Shown one piece after another: positions 9,901-17,988 of a DNA stretch of 64,000 nucleotides. The DNA is from Filibacter tadaridae (GTDB lineage: Bacteria > Bacillota > Bacilli > Bacillales_A > Planococcaceae), in assembly GCF_900609045.1 (NCBI RefSeq), contig NZ_UXAV01000031.1, positions 124,001 through 188,000 of the forward strand, in the 5' to 3' direction. The position numbers and the translations under genes are program-made. Numbering within the stretch: position 1 is the first letter of the stretch; each line of letters begins with the position of its first letter. The notes under the pieces were generated by a model. It was not told where the DNA came from. It saw only the letters and a program-made list of their open reading frames with translations, and did no database searches.

Positions 9901-11825
9901 ACCTCATACGCTTTTGAATCGAGTGCGATGAGCGCAAAAATAATTCCGTTGTTTCCTTGGAAAGGAAGGCTATCAACATGCACAGATCCCATTATTCGAT
10001 CTTCACTGTTGTAAATTTTCTCAATAAGGTTGAAACCTTTTCCATCTACGTTTTTCGGATCGATACCGACTGCAGTTGCCGCTATCGTCAGGCGTTCAAC
10101 ATCTGTAATTTTCATACGGCCTTTGCCTGATTTGCTAATCACTTGCTGTTCCAGGTTTTGCTTGAACTGATCTACATAACTAGCTGGAATCTCTACACCC
10201 GCTTTAGCGAGCCCGATTGCTTCCCATTCGGATCGCACGCCATCGCTCAAAAGCTTGTCACTAATGCCCTTGATTGCCGACTTAACAGCTGCTTCTTCAT
10301 TTTCATCCGGGTTTGATGCCGTCAAATCTTGCTCAGCGAGTCGCTGCCAGACTGATTTGCCCGTTTGGATATCTGTCAATGCAACGAGTGCTTGCTCTGT
10401 TGACATTCCGTTCACGTTTTTATCGTTGTGCCTCCACTTAAATCCTCCGTTTTCTAGTAGAAAACCTCTATATGCATCCACTACTGTCTTTCCATTTACA
10501 ATCCATTTCTCCGCTAGTGGATCTTCTCCAACCGCCACTAGTCCCGAAATAGAAGTAGAAAGGCTATTGGAATTATCGCCCATTCCAAATCTACCTGCGG
10601 AATTAAAGCCTCCGTTTTCCAAGTCCAATTGTCGCGCTTTCAAATAGTCCTTCGCGCGTTCAATGGCTGCATCAGTAGCACTTTCCCCCTGATAGTTTCC
10701 GAGAGCCAGTAATACCATTCCTGTTATATCTATATCAGATTGAGTACCAAAAAGAGCAAAGCCACCATCGTCATTTTGTGAATCCAATACGAATTTCAAT
10801 GCTTGTTGTTTTTTACTTGCATCCCAAGTCCCCACATCATGGCCAAGTTTTTCACCCGCATCCAAAGCGAGCATTGCCCATACATGCTTGTTTATGCCAC
10901 CGATATTTCCTTTTTCTTTTTGCTGAGCAGCTAATTCGGCATACAGATTCCTATTTGTCTCCCAAGCCTTTGAAGGATCTTCACCCATAGCTAGCAAGCC
11001 AAAAATGTAGCGGATATGTTCCGTATCTCCAGAATCCGGCTTCAACTTAGGATCAGTTGTCTGCCAACTCGGCAATGTCCAAGAACCGTCCGTCAGGTTC
11101 TCTCCTGCCCCCCATAATGCAACAATTTTCCACCACCACGATAAGTTAGTACTGTTCATTTTATAATACTGGACCGTATCTTCAATCATTTCTTCCAATG
11201 ACTTATCACCCACCGAGCCATTTAAGGACGGTTGTGTCTGACGGTTGTAATAAAAGCGTACAGTATCACCCGCTTCCAGTTCATATACATCCGCACCAAC
11301 CTGAGGAGTTTCTCCATTGACCGTGTAAATCCAACCATCCGAGCCATCTAGACTTCCAGCTGCTTCTCCATTGATTGCTTGAATAGATGAACCTTCAAGC
11401 GTATAAGATATTTCTTCTGCATCCAGCGTTTGTTTCAACGCATCTAGTGCAGTTTGATTATCAGTTATACTGATAGATTTACTTGGTAATAGTACACTAT
11501 CAATTCCATCTACCGATAAATCAACGGTAAATTCGTTCACTTCTGCCTTTTCACAAGATTCGCTACCTGATTCTGTTTCTACATCTATAGTAGACTTTTT
11601 TTCAGCTTCCAGTGGAGCCCCTTCCTCTGATATATCAGATTTGGATGAATCTAATGTAGAAGATTCTTCCGCGTCTGTATCAACTAGCTCCCCTTCACTA
11701 TAATTGCTGCCTTCTTCATTCTCGACACTCCCTGCTAGTGCTGTCGGTACTACCATTGAAAATATAAGTAAGAAACTCATTAAAATTGTGAAGCATTTTG
11801 TCAACTGTTTATGTAGTTTTCTCAA
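6912..11825 (-). CDS. Giant SLH-anchored transcobalamin-like protein (DUF4430 and prenyltransferase-like repeats)
   Basis: A 1637-aa secreted protein. Order: signal peptide (1-31), acidic Ser/Glu linker, DUF4430 domain 1 (about 100-200, GSDGWIYTVNG), alpha-barrel prenyltransferase/squalene-cyclase-like repeats (about 205-810, many QxxDGGF/GGFK motifs), Pro/Glu linker, DUF4430 domain 2 (about 840-945, LSGWMYSVNG), a beta-rich region (about 960-1145), a second alpha-barrel block (about 1150-1450) nearly copying 510-812, and three SLH domains (about 1455-1637). Alpha-barrel plus DUF4430 is the architecture of human transcobalamin and intrinsic factor. I see no DxDD-type catalytic motif, so cyclase activity is unlikely. 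Regulated by the riboswitch directly upstream. Inferred to capture cobalamin or a corrinoid at the cell surface. Confidence 0.85.
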   Translation of the reverse strand: MRKLHKQLTKCFTILMSFLLIFSMVVPTALAGSVENEEGSNYSEGELVDTDAEESSTLDSSKSDISEEGAPLEAEKKSTIDVETESGSESCEKAEVNEFTVDLSVDGIDSVLLPSKSISITDNQTALDALKQTLDAEEISYTLEGSSIQAINGEAAGSLDGSDGWIYTVNGETPQVGADVYELEAGDTVRFYYNRQTQPSLNGSVGDKSLEEMIEDTVQYYKMNSTNLSWWWKIVALWGAGENLTDGSWTLPSWQTTDPKLKPDSGDTEHIRYIFGLLAMGEDPSKAWETNRNLYAELAAQQKEKGNIGGINKHVWAMLALDAGEKLGHDVGTWDASKKQQALKFVLDSQNDDGGFALFGTQSDIDITGMVLLALGNYQGESATDAAIERAKDYLKARQLDLENGGFNSAGRFGMGDNSNSLSTSISGLVAVGEDPLAEKWIVNGKTVVDAYRGFLLENGGFKWRHNDKNVNGMSTEQALVALTDIQTGKSVWQRLAEQDLTASNPDENEEAAVKSAIKGISDKLLSDGVRSEWEAIGLAKAGVEIPASYVDQFKQNLEQQVISKSGKGRMKITDVERLTIAATAVGIDPKNVDGKGFNLIEKIYNSEDRIMGSVHVDSLPFQGNNGIIFALIALDSKAYEVPADAKWTRDKLVTELLNNQKSDGSWSLSASTTGTTSIDITAMALIALAPYQDKSNAKTAIDDAVAFLAEKQGSTGGFNEAFVGGITSEATSQVIIALTANGIDPRSEGFTKNGITLLDHLLSFKAGDGGFKHTTDDKTSNAMATEQALQALVAFDLYVNGNGPLYQFGSEESTEPNPEEKPDPEETPNPEETPDPTPITKKVRISVEKRTMGQGDIISPMEATLKEGDTAYTLLQRVVDNKSISISSIGSGPTLYVQAIDGLGEFDGGPLSGWMYSVNGEFPQFSAGIYTLKEGDSLRWQYTRDLGKDVGNSWSSEEENQVGKPLTPPKLPVVSVPSNQSYTLAVQPNEDVSIPVMMEFSTAVLPNLIADRAGAKLEIPSGTSVTSDWDKKIQAPTKIKTTKEDKAKVTKALAGEQLVGIDAHIKVGGSQTITFDKHVSLAFENLGEKEAGFIDVDGKFTRIDKKGSRNSQDDVYAFQDGKDLVIKTTHFTEFVVFETTGKQSGEVPDTVKSAIKAISDKLLRDGVKTEWEAIGLARAGVQVPANYVTQFKKNLEDQVISKSGKGRMKITDIERLTMAATAIGIDPKNVDGKGFNLIEKIYNSEDRIMGTKRVDSLTFQGNNGIIFALIALDSKAYKVPANAKWTRDKLVAELLKYQKADGSWSLETSTTGSTSFDITAMALIALAPYKEQANVKTAIDKAVAFLSKEQGATGGFNEAFVGGITSEAASQVIIALTTNGIDPRSEEFTKNGINLLDHLLSFEAKNGGFKHTAEDKTANSMATEQALQALVAVELYVKGEGALYQFTGQQVKPTQIRFKDLSSHWAEDYIYKAVQAGVVKGYTDGTFRPNNHLTRSQSVLLIVRALELETTDKAPFKDIKNFPEETKMGIAAAYKYGIVKGSNGNFNPTRKVTRAEMALMMQRALAYKFGGEYSAPKKAPFTDFGYYSQEVVDAISVLYATGIAIGNNGKYMPGSPTSRAQATKMLVNLIELEQAN

Positions 11826-11915
11826 TTCCTAATCCTCCCTGTTTTGGTACTTCCCATTAGATTGCCACTCATTCAGTACTAGTGATTTCCTTTCAAGTTA
11901 TTTTTATAAAAATTA

Positions 11916-11953
11916 AAAAGCTCCTACCTCCCTAAATAGAGGTAAGAGCTTAT
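11916..11953 (-). terminator. Intrinsic terminator of the cobalamin riboswitch
   Basis: On the minus strand AGCTCTTACCTC pairs with GGGAGGTAGGAGCT across a short loop and is followed by TTTTTAATTTTT. It lies between the aptamer and the first gene. This is the expected expression platform: ligand-bound RNA would end here. Confidence 0.85.
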
Positions 11954-11984
11954 GCACTCGCATTAAATTACTAATGACATGAAG

Positions 11985-12190
11985 ACATACATAATGCTAC
12001 CTTTCTCCGGAAGGTATTTCGCATACAAGTTTTGGCAAGTCTCCTGACTTATGGGTATATCGTTTCTTCCACCTTCCCAGTTTTTACACCAGTGGTATGA
12101 ATAGAAGTCACTTCCCATTTACAGTGGCCGGACCGTTCAGGATTTTCACCTGATTCCTTTTTAATCTTCGCTAAATAGCAAAAAGCCAAA
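11985..12190 (-). ncRNA. Cobalamin (adenosylcobalamin-class) riboswitch aptamer
   Basis: On the minus strand the conserved parts appear in order: GGTGAAAATCCTGA, CGGTCCGGCCACTGTAA, then the B12 box AAGTCAGGAGACTTGCC, followed by the hairpin TACCTTCCGGAGAAAGGTA. These match the core of the cobalamin riboswitch family. With the terminator downstream it should switch off the whole surface-protein/lipoprotein/ECF operon when cobalamin is plentiful. Confidence 0.93.
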
Positions 12191-12306
12191 ACTGTTTTAT
12201 TTAATTTTTTATTTTTACTCTATTAAGTATAGTGCTAGAGTTTGAGAAATGCAAAACTATTTGCAGTTCTTTACTTAGGATACCAGGCTACTGACCCAGG
12301 TTTTAC

Positions 12307-12388
12307 GGTGACAGGTACTCACACCTTCACGTTTGTTTTAACTATCTTGATTAATTATACTCTCATGTTTGTATGGGTGACAGGCACT
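12307..12388. repeat. Dispersed palindromic repeat with GTGACAGGTAC ends (copy 1)
   Basis: Starts GGTGACAGGTACTCACACC and ends GGGTGACAGGCAC, with an inner TTCACGTTTGTTTTAACTA. Matches 41024-41106. The outer ends are imperfect inverted repeats. Noncoding. Confidence 0.65.
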
Positions 12389-12401
12389 GTATATTGATGT
12401 T

Positions 12402-12465
12402 TCACCAACCTTGCAACATTATCCTCACACCAACAACGTTTCACCAAAACCCCGCAACATAAATC
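12402..12465 (+). repeat. 21-nt-period degenerate repeat array (copy 3)
   Basis: Three units of 20-21 nt (ACCTTGCAACATT.., ACCAACAACGTTTC.., ACCCCGCAACAT..) ending at the 3' side of nagA. Same family as the other arrays. Confidence 0.6.
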
Positions 12466-12470
12466 AAAAG

Positions 12471-13664
12471 TCACCCAAACGCCCCACTACGCTCATAACC
12501 AACAGCCCCTCTACAAATCGTCAACTCAATTTCACCATCCCTGCCAATTACAACAATATCAGCATCTTTCCCACTCTCTAAAGATCCTTTTCGGTTTGAT
12601 AGTCCTAAACGGTTAGCTTGATTCATTGAGGTGATTTGTACTTGGTCATGTATAGATAATTCAAGCCACTTTGCGAGATTCAATCTTACATCATTCATCG
12701 TCACTATACTTCCCGCCAAAGAACCCGTAGACGTTAATGTACATTTCCCGTCCAGGGAGGTCACTTGCTGTCCACCCAGATCATATTCACCGTCCGGCAA
12801 TCCTTTCGCACGCATTCCATCAGTTATCGCTAGTATTCTTTCAAGCCCTTTCATTTTCACAATGAGTTTCAGTAAATCCGGATGGAAATGGATGCCATCC
12901 GGAATAATTTCAACATGGACATCGTCTTGTAAAAGGACCGCTCCAACAACTCCCGGGTCACGATGGTGCATTCCCTTCATCCCATTAAACAAATGCGTTG
13001 CATGGGTAACCCCCTGCTGGATAGCGTGAATCGATTCGTCGTAGGTTGCATTTGTATGCCCCATTGATGGAATCACATTGGTTCTTTCAAGTTCGGTTAA
13101 AAGTTCAAAATCAGTGTCCAACTCAGGGGCATATGTGATTACTTTAATAGTATTCCCGGATAACTCCTGCCATTCTTTGAACAGATCAGCATTCGGTACA
13201 ATAATGGCACTCTCTGGCTGGGCTCCTTTTTGTTCTTTATTTATAAAAGGTCCTTCCAAATGAATGCCAATCATTTCCGCAACGCCAGGGCCATTACTGT
13301 CCTCTTTATACCATCCAAGACTTTTTAACGTATCACTTGTATGTGAGACGGGGTTCGTTATCGTCGTCGCTAAGAATGAGGTGGTTCCCTCTTTTGCTAG
13401 AGCGCGCGCGATTCCTTCAAAAGCTTCCTGTTTTCCATCCATAAAGTCAAATCCTGCTGCGCCATGAACATGGATATCAATCATACCCGGAATCACATAG
13501 CCTTTCTCACTACAATCAAAAACTCTATCGGCGGCCGTCAAAGATGGACAATTTTCCATCTTACCAATTGACTCAATTTTTTCTTCTTTAATATGTATAA
13601 ACCCTTCTTGCAAGATACTATCTTTTAAAGCTATTGTTGCGTTAAGTAAATATACGTTTCCCAC
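12471..13664 (-). CDS. nagA: N-acetylglucosamine-6-phosphate deacetylase (NagA/AgaA type)
   Basis: A 397-aa amidohydrolase. The metal-site motif IDIHVHG (HxH at 65 and 67), EGPFI, GHTNATYDE, HLFNGMKGMHHRDPG and the catalytic Asp in LAITDGM are all present, so it should be active. Removes the acetyl group from N-acetylhexosamine 6-phosphates. The GTG start has a GGAAAGGAAG site 6 nt upstream. It is last in a run with a PfkB kinase, class II aldolase and AgaS-like isomerase. That context favours a GalNAc-6-P role (AgaA), although GlcNAc-6-P cannot be excluded from sequence. Note that no glucosamine-6-P deaminase (nagB) of the classical type is nearby. Confidence 0.9.
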   Translation of the reverse strand: MGNVYLLNATIALKDSILQEGFIHIKEEKIESIGKMENCPSLTAADRVFDCSEKGYVIPGMIDIHVHGAAGFDFMDGKQEAFEGIARALAKEGTTSFLATTITNPVSHTSDTLKSLGWYKEDSNGPGVAEMIGIHLEGPFINKEQKGAQPESAIIVPNADLFKEWQELSGNTIKVITYAPELDTDFELLTELERTNVIPSMGHTNATYDESIHAIQQGVTHATHLFNGMKGMHHRDPGVVGAVLLQDDVHVEIIPDGIHFHPDLLKLIVKMKGLERILAITDGMRAKGLPDGEYDLGGQQVTSLDGKCTLTSTGSLAGSIVTMNDVRLNLAKWLELSIHDQVQITSMNQANRLGLSNRKGSLESGKDADIVVIGRDGEIELTICRGAVGYERSGAFG

Positions 13665-13709
13665 GAATAACTTCCTTTCCTATGCTTCGTTCAATCATAT
13701 ACAATCACA

Positions 13710-14648
13710 TTAGTCATTTTCGATTCTTTCAACCACTATCTGGCCAACAGCCCAACCGATTTTTTCTACATTAATATGACCTGTTTTTTCTTCCAATGCA
13801 TTTAAGACACCCATCGACAGACCAAACTTGATCAATTCTTCATCGGCTAATTCACGAGCGATTCCTGCAGCAAATCCCGCTACAACTGAGTCACCCGAAC
13901 CGACCGGATTACTAGCACTTACTTTTGGTACCCTTGCCCTGTATAAATTTTTATCATGTTTCACAATCGCTCCATCTGCCCCAAGCGTGACAACGACCCA
14001 AGGAATATCAGCAAATAGTAACGATCCTAGTGCATCCATTATTTGAGACTCGTCAACAGACCTTTGGCCAAGCAAATTTGCTAGTTCTTCCTCATTTGGT
14101 TTGATGAGTAAGGGTTTATGTTCACTTTCTATTATGGTTGTCAATGAAGCACCATTTGAATCTAGTAAAATGGGCGTATCATACTGATTAGCGATTTCCA
14201 CCAATTTCACATAGTAATCAGCTGGAAGTCCCTTTGGCAAGCTTCCGGATAGCGTTACTAGCCTAACCAGTTGTACGTATTCAGTAAACCTTTCTAAAAA
14301 AAGTGTTGCTTCATTTTCTGAAATCAGTGGACCACTTTCCAGTATTTCCGTTTGTTTTCCTTCATGGATAATAGCGATACAGTTCCGTGTTTCTCCGTCT
14401 ATCGGAACAAAAAAATCCCGTATACCTAAGGCCGCAATCTGCGCACTGATGAACCCTCCTAAACTGCCACCTAAAAATCCCGAAGCAGCCACATCCTCGC
14501 CAAGCTGGTACAATACCCTTGCAACATTCAGTCCTTTACCACCCGCAGTTTTAGAAACATCCCCAACCCGGTTTACAGTGTCTAGCGAAAGATTATCAAG
14601 CTTATAACTTATATCTACAGCTGGATTTAATGTAATCGTTACTATCAT
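13710..14648 (-). CDS. PfkB-family sugar-phosphate kinase (LacC/FruK type)
   Basis: A 312-aa kinase with the PfkB signatures AGGKGLNVARVL (about 35-46), SGSLPKG and NPVGSGDSV with the catalytic Asp at about 253. Family members phosphorylate tagatose-6-phosphate (LacC) or fructose-1-phosphate (FruK). Next to a class II aldolase and an AgaS-like isomerase, tagatose-6-phosphate kinase is the best guess. I chose the ATG at 14648, which has GGAGTGG 6 nt upstream, over the ATG 15 nt further out. Confidence 0.85.
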   Translation of the reverse strand: MIVTITLNPAVDISYKLDNLSLDTVNRVGDVSKTAGGKGLNVARVLYQLGEDVAASGFLGGSLGGFISAQIAALGIRDFFVPIDGETRNCIAIIHEGKQTEILESGPLISENEATLFLERFTEYVQLVRLVTLSGSLPKGLPADYYVKLVEIANQYDTPILLDSNGASLTTIIESEHKPLLIKPNEEELANLLGQRSVDESQIMDALGSLLFADIPWVVVTLGADGAIVKHDKNLYRARVPKVSASNPVGSGDSVVAGFAAGIARELADEELIKFGLSMGVLNALEEKTGHINVEKIGWAVGQIVVERIEND

Positions 14649-14722
14649 CGTATACCACTCCATCCCCGCTACATTTAGCTCTTTATAGTCAAATGGAGTG
14701 AGAATAATCTCACCCCACAGTT

Positions 14723-15580
14723 TTATGCTTTCCCGTCACTCATACACATAACTATCTTCTCTTTTACCACGTTCCTCATCGCATCTTTTGCCGGTTTCAT
14801 ATACTTTCTAGTATCTGTCTCATTTGGATTTTCGATTAAATGCGTGCGCAATGCATCGGAAAATGGAATTTTCAGCTCCGTAGAAATATTCACTTTTGCA
14901 CAACCAAGTGAAATACATTTCCGGACATCCTCTTTGGAAATCCCTGAAGCACCATGAAGTACAATCGGAATATCCACTAAGTTCTTTATCTCTTCCAGAC
15001 GATCAAAATCGAGATTCGGTTCAGTTTCGTAAAGACCATGACCTGTACCGATGGCAACAGCTAGGGAGTCAATGCCCGTTCGCTCGATAAACTCCTGGAC
15101 AGTACTTGGATCTGTATACGCTGCATCCGCCGCTTCAACAATCATATCGTCTTCTTGCCCAACTAATTTTCCGAGTTCAGCTTCGACTGTTGCACCGTAT
15201 TTATGCGCTATGTCCACTACTTTTTTGCTAAGCTCAATATTGTCTTCGAACGTACCATGCGATCCATCTATCATGACCGCTTTTACACCTAATTCAAGCG
15301 ATTCTACAATCGTTTCAACGGTTTCATGATGATCTAAGTGCAAAGCAATAGGGATATCATGGGTCTTTGCTGCTACCTCCGCAATTGCTTGAATGTAGGC
15401 GCGCCCACTGTAAGCCATCGTTCCTGGAGTCGCCGCTAAAATGACAGGTGACTTTAATTCAACTGCCGCCTCAATGACCACCTGGATTGTTTCTAGGTTA
15501 TGAATATTAAAAGCGGGAACAGCATACCCCTCTTTTCTAGCTTTCTTAAGCATTTCCATTGTGTTTTGTACATATCCCAT
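14723..15580 (-). CDS. Class II ketose-bisphosphate aldolase (tagatose/fructose bisphosphate)
   Basis: A 285-aa zinc aldolase. The zinc and catalytic motifs are LHLDHHET, IDGSHGTFEDN, VEAELGKLVGQEDD, GTGHGLYETEP and LHGASGISKEDV. Length and motifs match the GatY/KbaY/FbaA family, which splits tagatose-1,6- or fructose-1,6-bisphosphate into DHAP and glyceraldehyde-3-phosphate. The longer frame from 15649 would overlap the upstream gene. The ATG at 15580 has a perfect AGGGGGG site and was preferred. The preceding kinase and isomerase genes favour tagatose bisphosphate. Confidence 0.88.
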   Translation of the reverse strand: MGYVQNTMEMLKKARKEGYAVPAFNIHNLETIQVVIEAAVELKSPVILAATPGTMAYSGRAYIQAIAEVAAKTHDIPIALHLDHHETVETIVESLELGVKAVMIDGSHGTFEDNIELSKKVVDIAHKYGATVEAELGKLVGQEDDMIVEAADAAYTDPSTVQEFIERTGIDSLAVAIGTGHGLYETEPNLDFDRLEEIKNLVDIPIVLHGASGISKEDVRKCISLGCAKVNISTELKIPFSDALRTHLIENPNETDTRKYMKPAKDAMRNVVKEKIVMCMSDGKA

Positions 15581-15620
15581 CACTTTTCCCCCCTGTTGGT
15601 CGATTTGATTGTCGGATTGA

Positions 15621-16796
15621 TTATTCTTTATAGTCGTAAATCGTAACACCTTTTACGACACGACTAATCGCACCATCTGGACTTGGATTATCCGGTGTAA
15701 TTCCCAATTGGATTGACTTTTTCAACGCTAAAGCTTGCGCGAAAACAACATATAGTAGTGCTAAATGGAAATCGTTTGAAATTGGTTCAGTTCCAGCATT
15801 CACTGAAATAACCCAATCTGCGAGTTTCTCCACTTCTTCATCGTTTGTTTCAGTAAGTACGATGATTTTCATGCCTGATTGTACTGCTGCTAATTCACGT
15901 AAAATATCAAGATCGTATTTTCGCGTATAAGGATCTTGTGACATGAACAAAACGACTGCTGATTTATCAGTCAAAATTGATTTCGGACCATGACGGAAAC
16001 CGAGCGATGATTCATGGATTGCAACGACTTGTCCACCAGAGAGTTCAAGCATTTTTAAAGCTGCTTCATGCGACAGTTGAGCAAGTAATCCAGAACCCAA
16101 ATAGACAATTCTTTCAAAATCGAATTCTAATACCTCATCAATAGGAGCCCCAATTTTACCCATTAACTGTTCCGCACTATCAATAATTTGGTGGGCTACA
16201 TCTTTTGTAAAAACGTTTTCTGTAAACAACATATAAGCAGCAATGGTCATGCTTGTGAAACTACTTGTCATTGCTAGTGATTGATCATTTGCTTTTTCAG
16301 GCATTAATAAAGTAATACTTTTGTCATCACCTTGAATGTTTTTCGCTAATTGCCCGTCTTTATTACACGTAATCACAACTTGGTAAAAGTCAGTAACAAT
16401 CTCTTGTCCTAATGTGACAGTCGCAACACTTTCAGGACTATTTCCGGACCGTGCAAATGATACCAATATTGTTGGTGTGTCTTTAAACAAGTAGGCTGTT
16501 GGATTTGAGACAATATCCGTTGTTGGAATGGACTCAAATTGGATGTTTTGTTGATTTTGTCGTGCTAATTCTGGAACGAGCGTATCGCCAACAAATGCAG
16601 ATGTACCGGCACCCGTTAAGATGACTCGAACCGTAGGGTGTTTTATGTAGATAGAGTCAAGAAATGTTTTATATGATTCTTGTTGCTCGAATAGATCTGT
16701 AACTAATTCCTGCCATACAGCAGGCTGTTGGTGTATTTCCGTTGTCGTGTGTATCGCGTTACTTTCATTGATTTGTTCTAAAGTTAAGTTAAACAT
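15621..16796 (-). CDS. agaS: AgaS-like SIS-domain sugar isomerase/deaminase
   Basis: A 391-aa protein with two SIS (sugar isomerase) domains. Domain 1 carries GAGTSAFVGDTL and FARSGNSPES. Domain 2 carries YLGSGLLAQLSHEAALKMLEL and ESSLGFRHGP. It resembles AgaS, which converts galactosamine-6-phosphate to tagatose-6-phosphate with release of ammonia. It fits exactly between NagA and the tagatose kinase/aldolase. The start at 16796 has GGAGG 9 nt upstream, whereas the longer frame starting at 16850 lacks support. The symbol rests on family resemblance and context. Confidence 0.78.
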   Translation of the reverse strand: MFNLTLEQINESNAIHTTTEIHQQPAVWQELVTDLFEQQESYKTFLDSIYIKHPTVRVILTGAGTSAFVGDTLVPELARQNQQNIQFESIPTTDIVSNPTAYLFKDTPTILVSFARSGNSPESVATVTLGQEIVTDFYQVVITCNKDGQLAKNIQGDDKSITLLMPEKANDQSLAMTSSFTSMTIAAYMLFTENVFTKDVAHQIIDSAEQLMGKIGAPIDEVLEFDFERIVYLGSGLLAQLSHEAALKMLELSGGQVVAIHESSLGFRHGPKSILTDKSAVVLFMSQDPYTRKYDLDILRELAAVQSGMKIIVLTETNDEEVEKLADWVISVNAGTEPISNDFHLALLYVVFAQALALKKSIQLGITPDNPSPDGAISRVVKGVTIYDYKE

Positions 16797-16841
16797 TGTC
16801 TGAAACCTCCACTTTTCAATAAATAATAGATGTCGAACTAA

Positions 16842-16920
16842 AGATTCCATTCAAAACCGCTGTGGCGCTTGGGGATGCCTACGCTGGAGATTATATCGAA
16901 TCCCCTGTTCAACATATACA
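16842..16920. repeat. Dispersed Bacillales-type repeat, short copy
   Basis: Contains CCGCTGTGGCGCTTGGGGA, TGCCTACGCTGGAGATTATA and CCCTGTTCAACATAT. Related to the fuller copy at 20426-20567 but lacks its middle. Lies between the lacI-type gene and agaS. Confidence 0.55.
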
Positions 16921-16962
16921 GCATGCAAGAGTAACTTATCAATAAACTCACTTAACGAGTCC

Positions 16963-17955
16963 TTACTTTTTCACACTATCACGGATTACAAGTTTGGTGG
17001 AAACAACTATTTTCTTTGCAATTTTTCTTCCTTCTAATCGTTCTACTAATGTATCGACAGCTGTTTCTCCCATAACTTCCGTATATACCCTAATCGTGCT
17101 CAATGCTGGATACATATATTTCGAAACGGTCATGTCATTTATTCCGATGATACTCACCCGCTCCGGGATTGCTATACCCGCCTCGTGAAGGGCTCGTAAA
17201 CCGCCAATCGCCATGACATCACTACTCATGAAAAAGGCAGTGGGTAAGTCTTCACCTAATTCTTCGATTGCTTTTTTCATTAAACGATAGCCATCTTCAA
17301 CGGAGAAAGAGCCTACATACACAAATCGTTCATCGAACAAACGATTTTTTTCCATATAGGATCGGAATGACTTTTCACGCAACTCTTCTAGGGGTTCAGT
17401 TTGCCCTTTCAGTAACTCCCTCCCGCCGATAAAGCCTACTTTGCTATGATTGGTCGCAAGGAAATAATCGATGATTTTTTCCGTCGCTTTTTCAAAATCA
17501 ATGACAATCGCATCATATTTATCTTCATTTGGGCTGTAGTCTACAAAAACAACTTTCGGATTAATCGTCGTCAATTGCTTCACTTGTGGGTCGCTGAACT
17601 TACCTACAGCAATAATGCCCCCGATTTCAGCTGCATTTATATCAGTAATATTATCGAAAAAGTACACTTCCGGTTTCATACCGATTTCCTTACATCTGAC
17701 TTCAATCCCAAGCCTTATTGATAAATAATAAAGATCATTCAATTCTTCTTTTTCTGTATACCAATGTACAATCGCAATTTTTTGATCGATAAATTTTTTC
17801 ACTGGACTTTTTCGGTAAGATAACGCTTCGGCTGCTTCAAATATTTTCATCTTCGTGCCATCTGCTACCGACAAACTTGCATCATAATTGAGCACGCGTG
17901 AAACTGTTGCAGAAGATACACCAGCTTTTTCTGCTATATCTTTAATCGTTGCCAT
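16963..17955 (-). CDS. LacI-family transcriptional regulator
   Basis: A 330-aa repressor. The N-terminal helix-turn-helix IKDIAEKAGVSSATVSRVLN is canonical. The rest is a periplasmic-binding-like sugar sensor domain with EDLPTAFFMSSDVMAIGGL and SIIGINDM motifs. It sits inside the amino-sugar operon (34 nt after the Gfo/Idh gene) and most likely controls it. ATG start with AAAAGGTGAT upstream. Confidence 0.88.
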   Translation of the reverse strand: MATIKDIAEKAGVSSATVSRVLNYDASLSVADGTKMKIFEAAEALSYRKSPVKKFIDQKIAIVHWYTEKEELNDLYYLSIRLGIEVRCKEIGMKPEVYFFDNITDINAAEIGGIIAVGKFSDPQVKQLTTINPKVVFVDYSPNEDKYDAIVIDFEKATEKIIDYFLATNHSKVGFIGGRELLKGQTEPLEELREKSFRSYMEKNRLFDERFVYVGSFSVEDGYRLMKKAIEELGEDLPTAFFMSSDVMAIGGLRALHEAGIAIPERVSIIGINDMTVSKYMYPALSTIRVYTEVMGETAVDTLVERLEGRKIAKKIVVSTKLVIRDSVKK

Positions 17956-17988
17956 TCTACTATCACCTTTTCCATTTCCATGACTACC

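Noticed and set aside
6912..11825. Squalene cyclase or prenyltransferase enzyme
   Set aside because: The barrel repeats match the fold but no catalytic acid motif is visible. Secretion, SLH domains and the B12 riboswitch point to binding instead.
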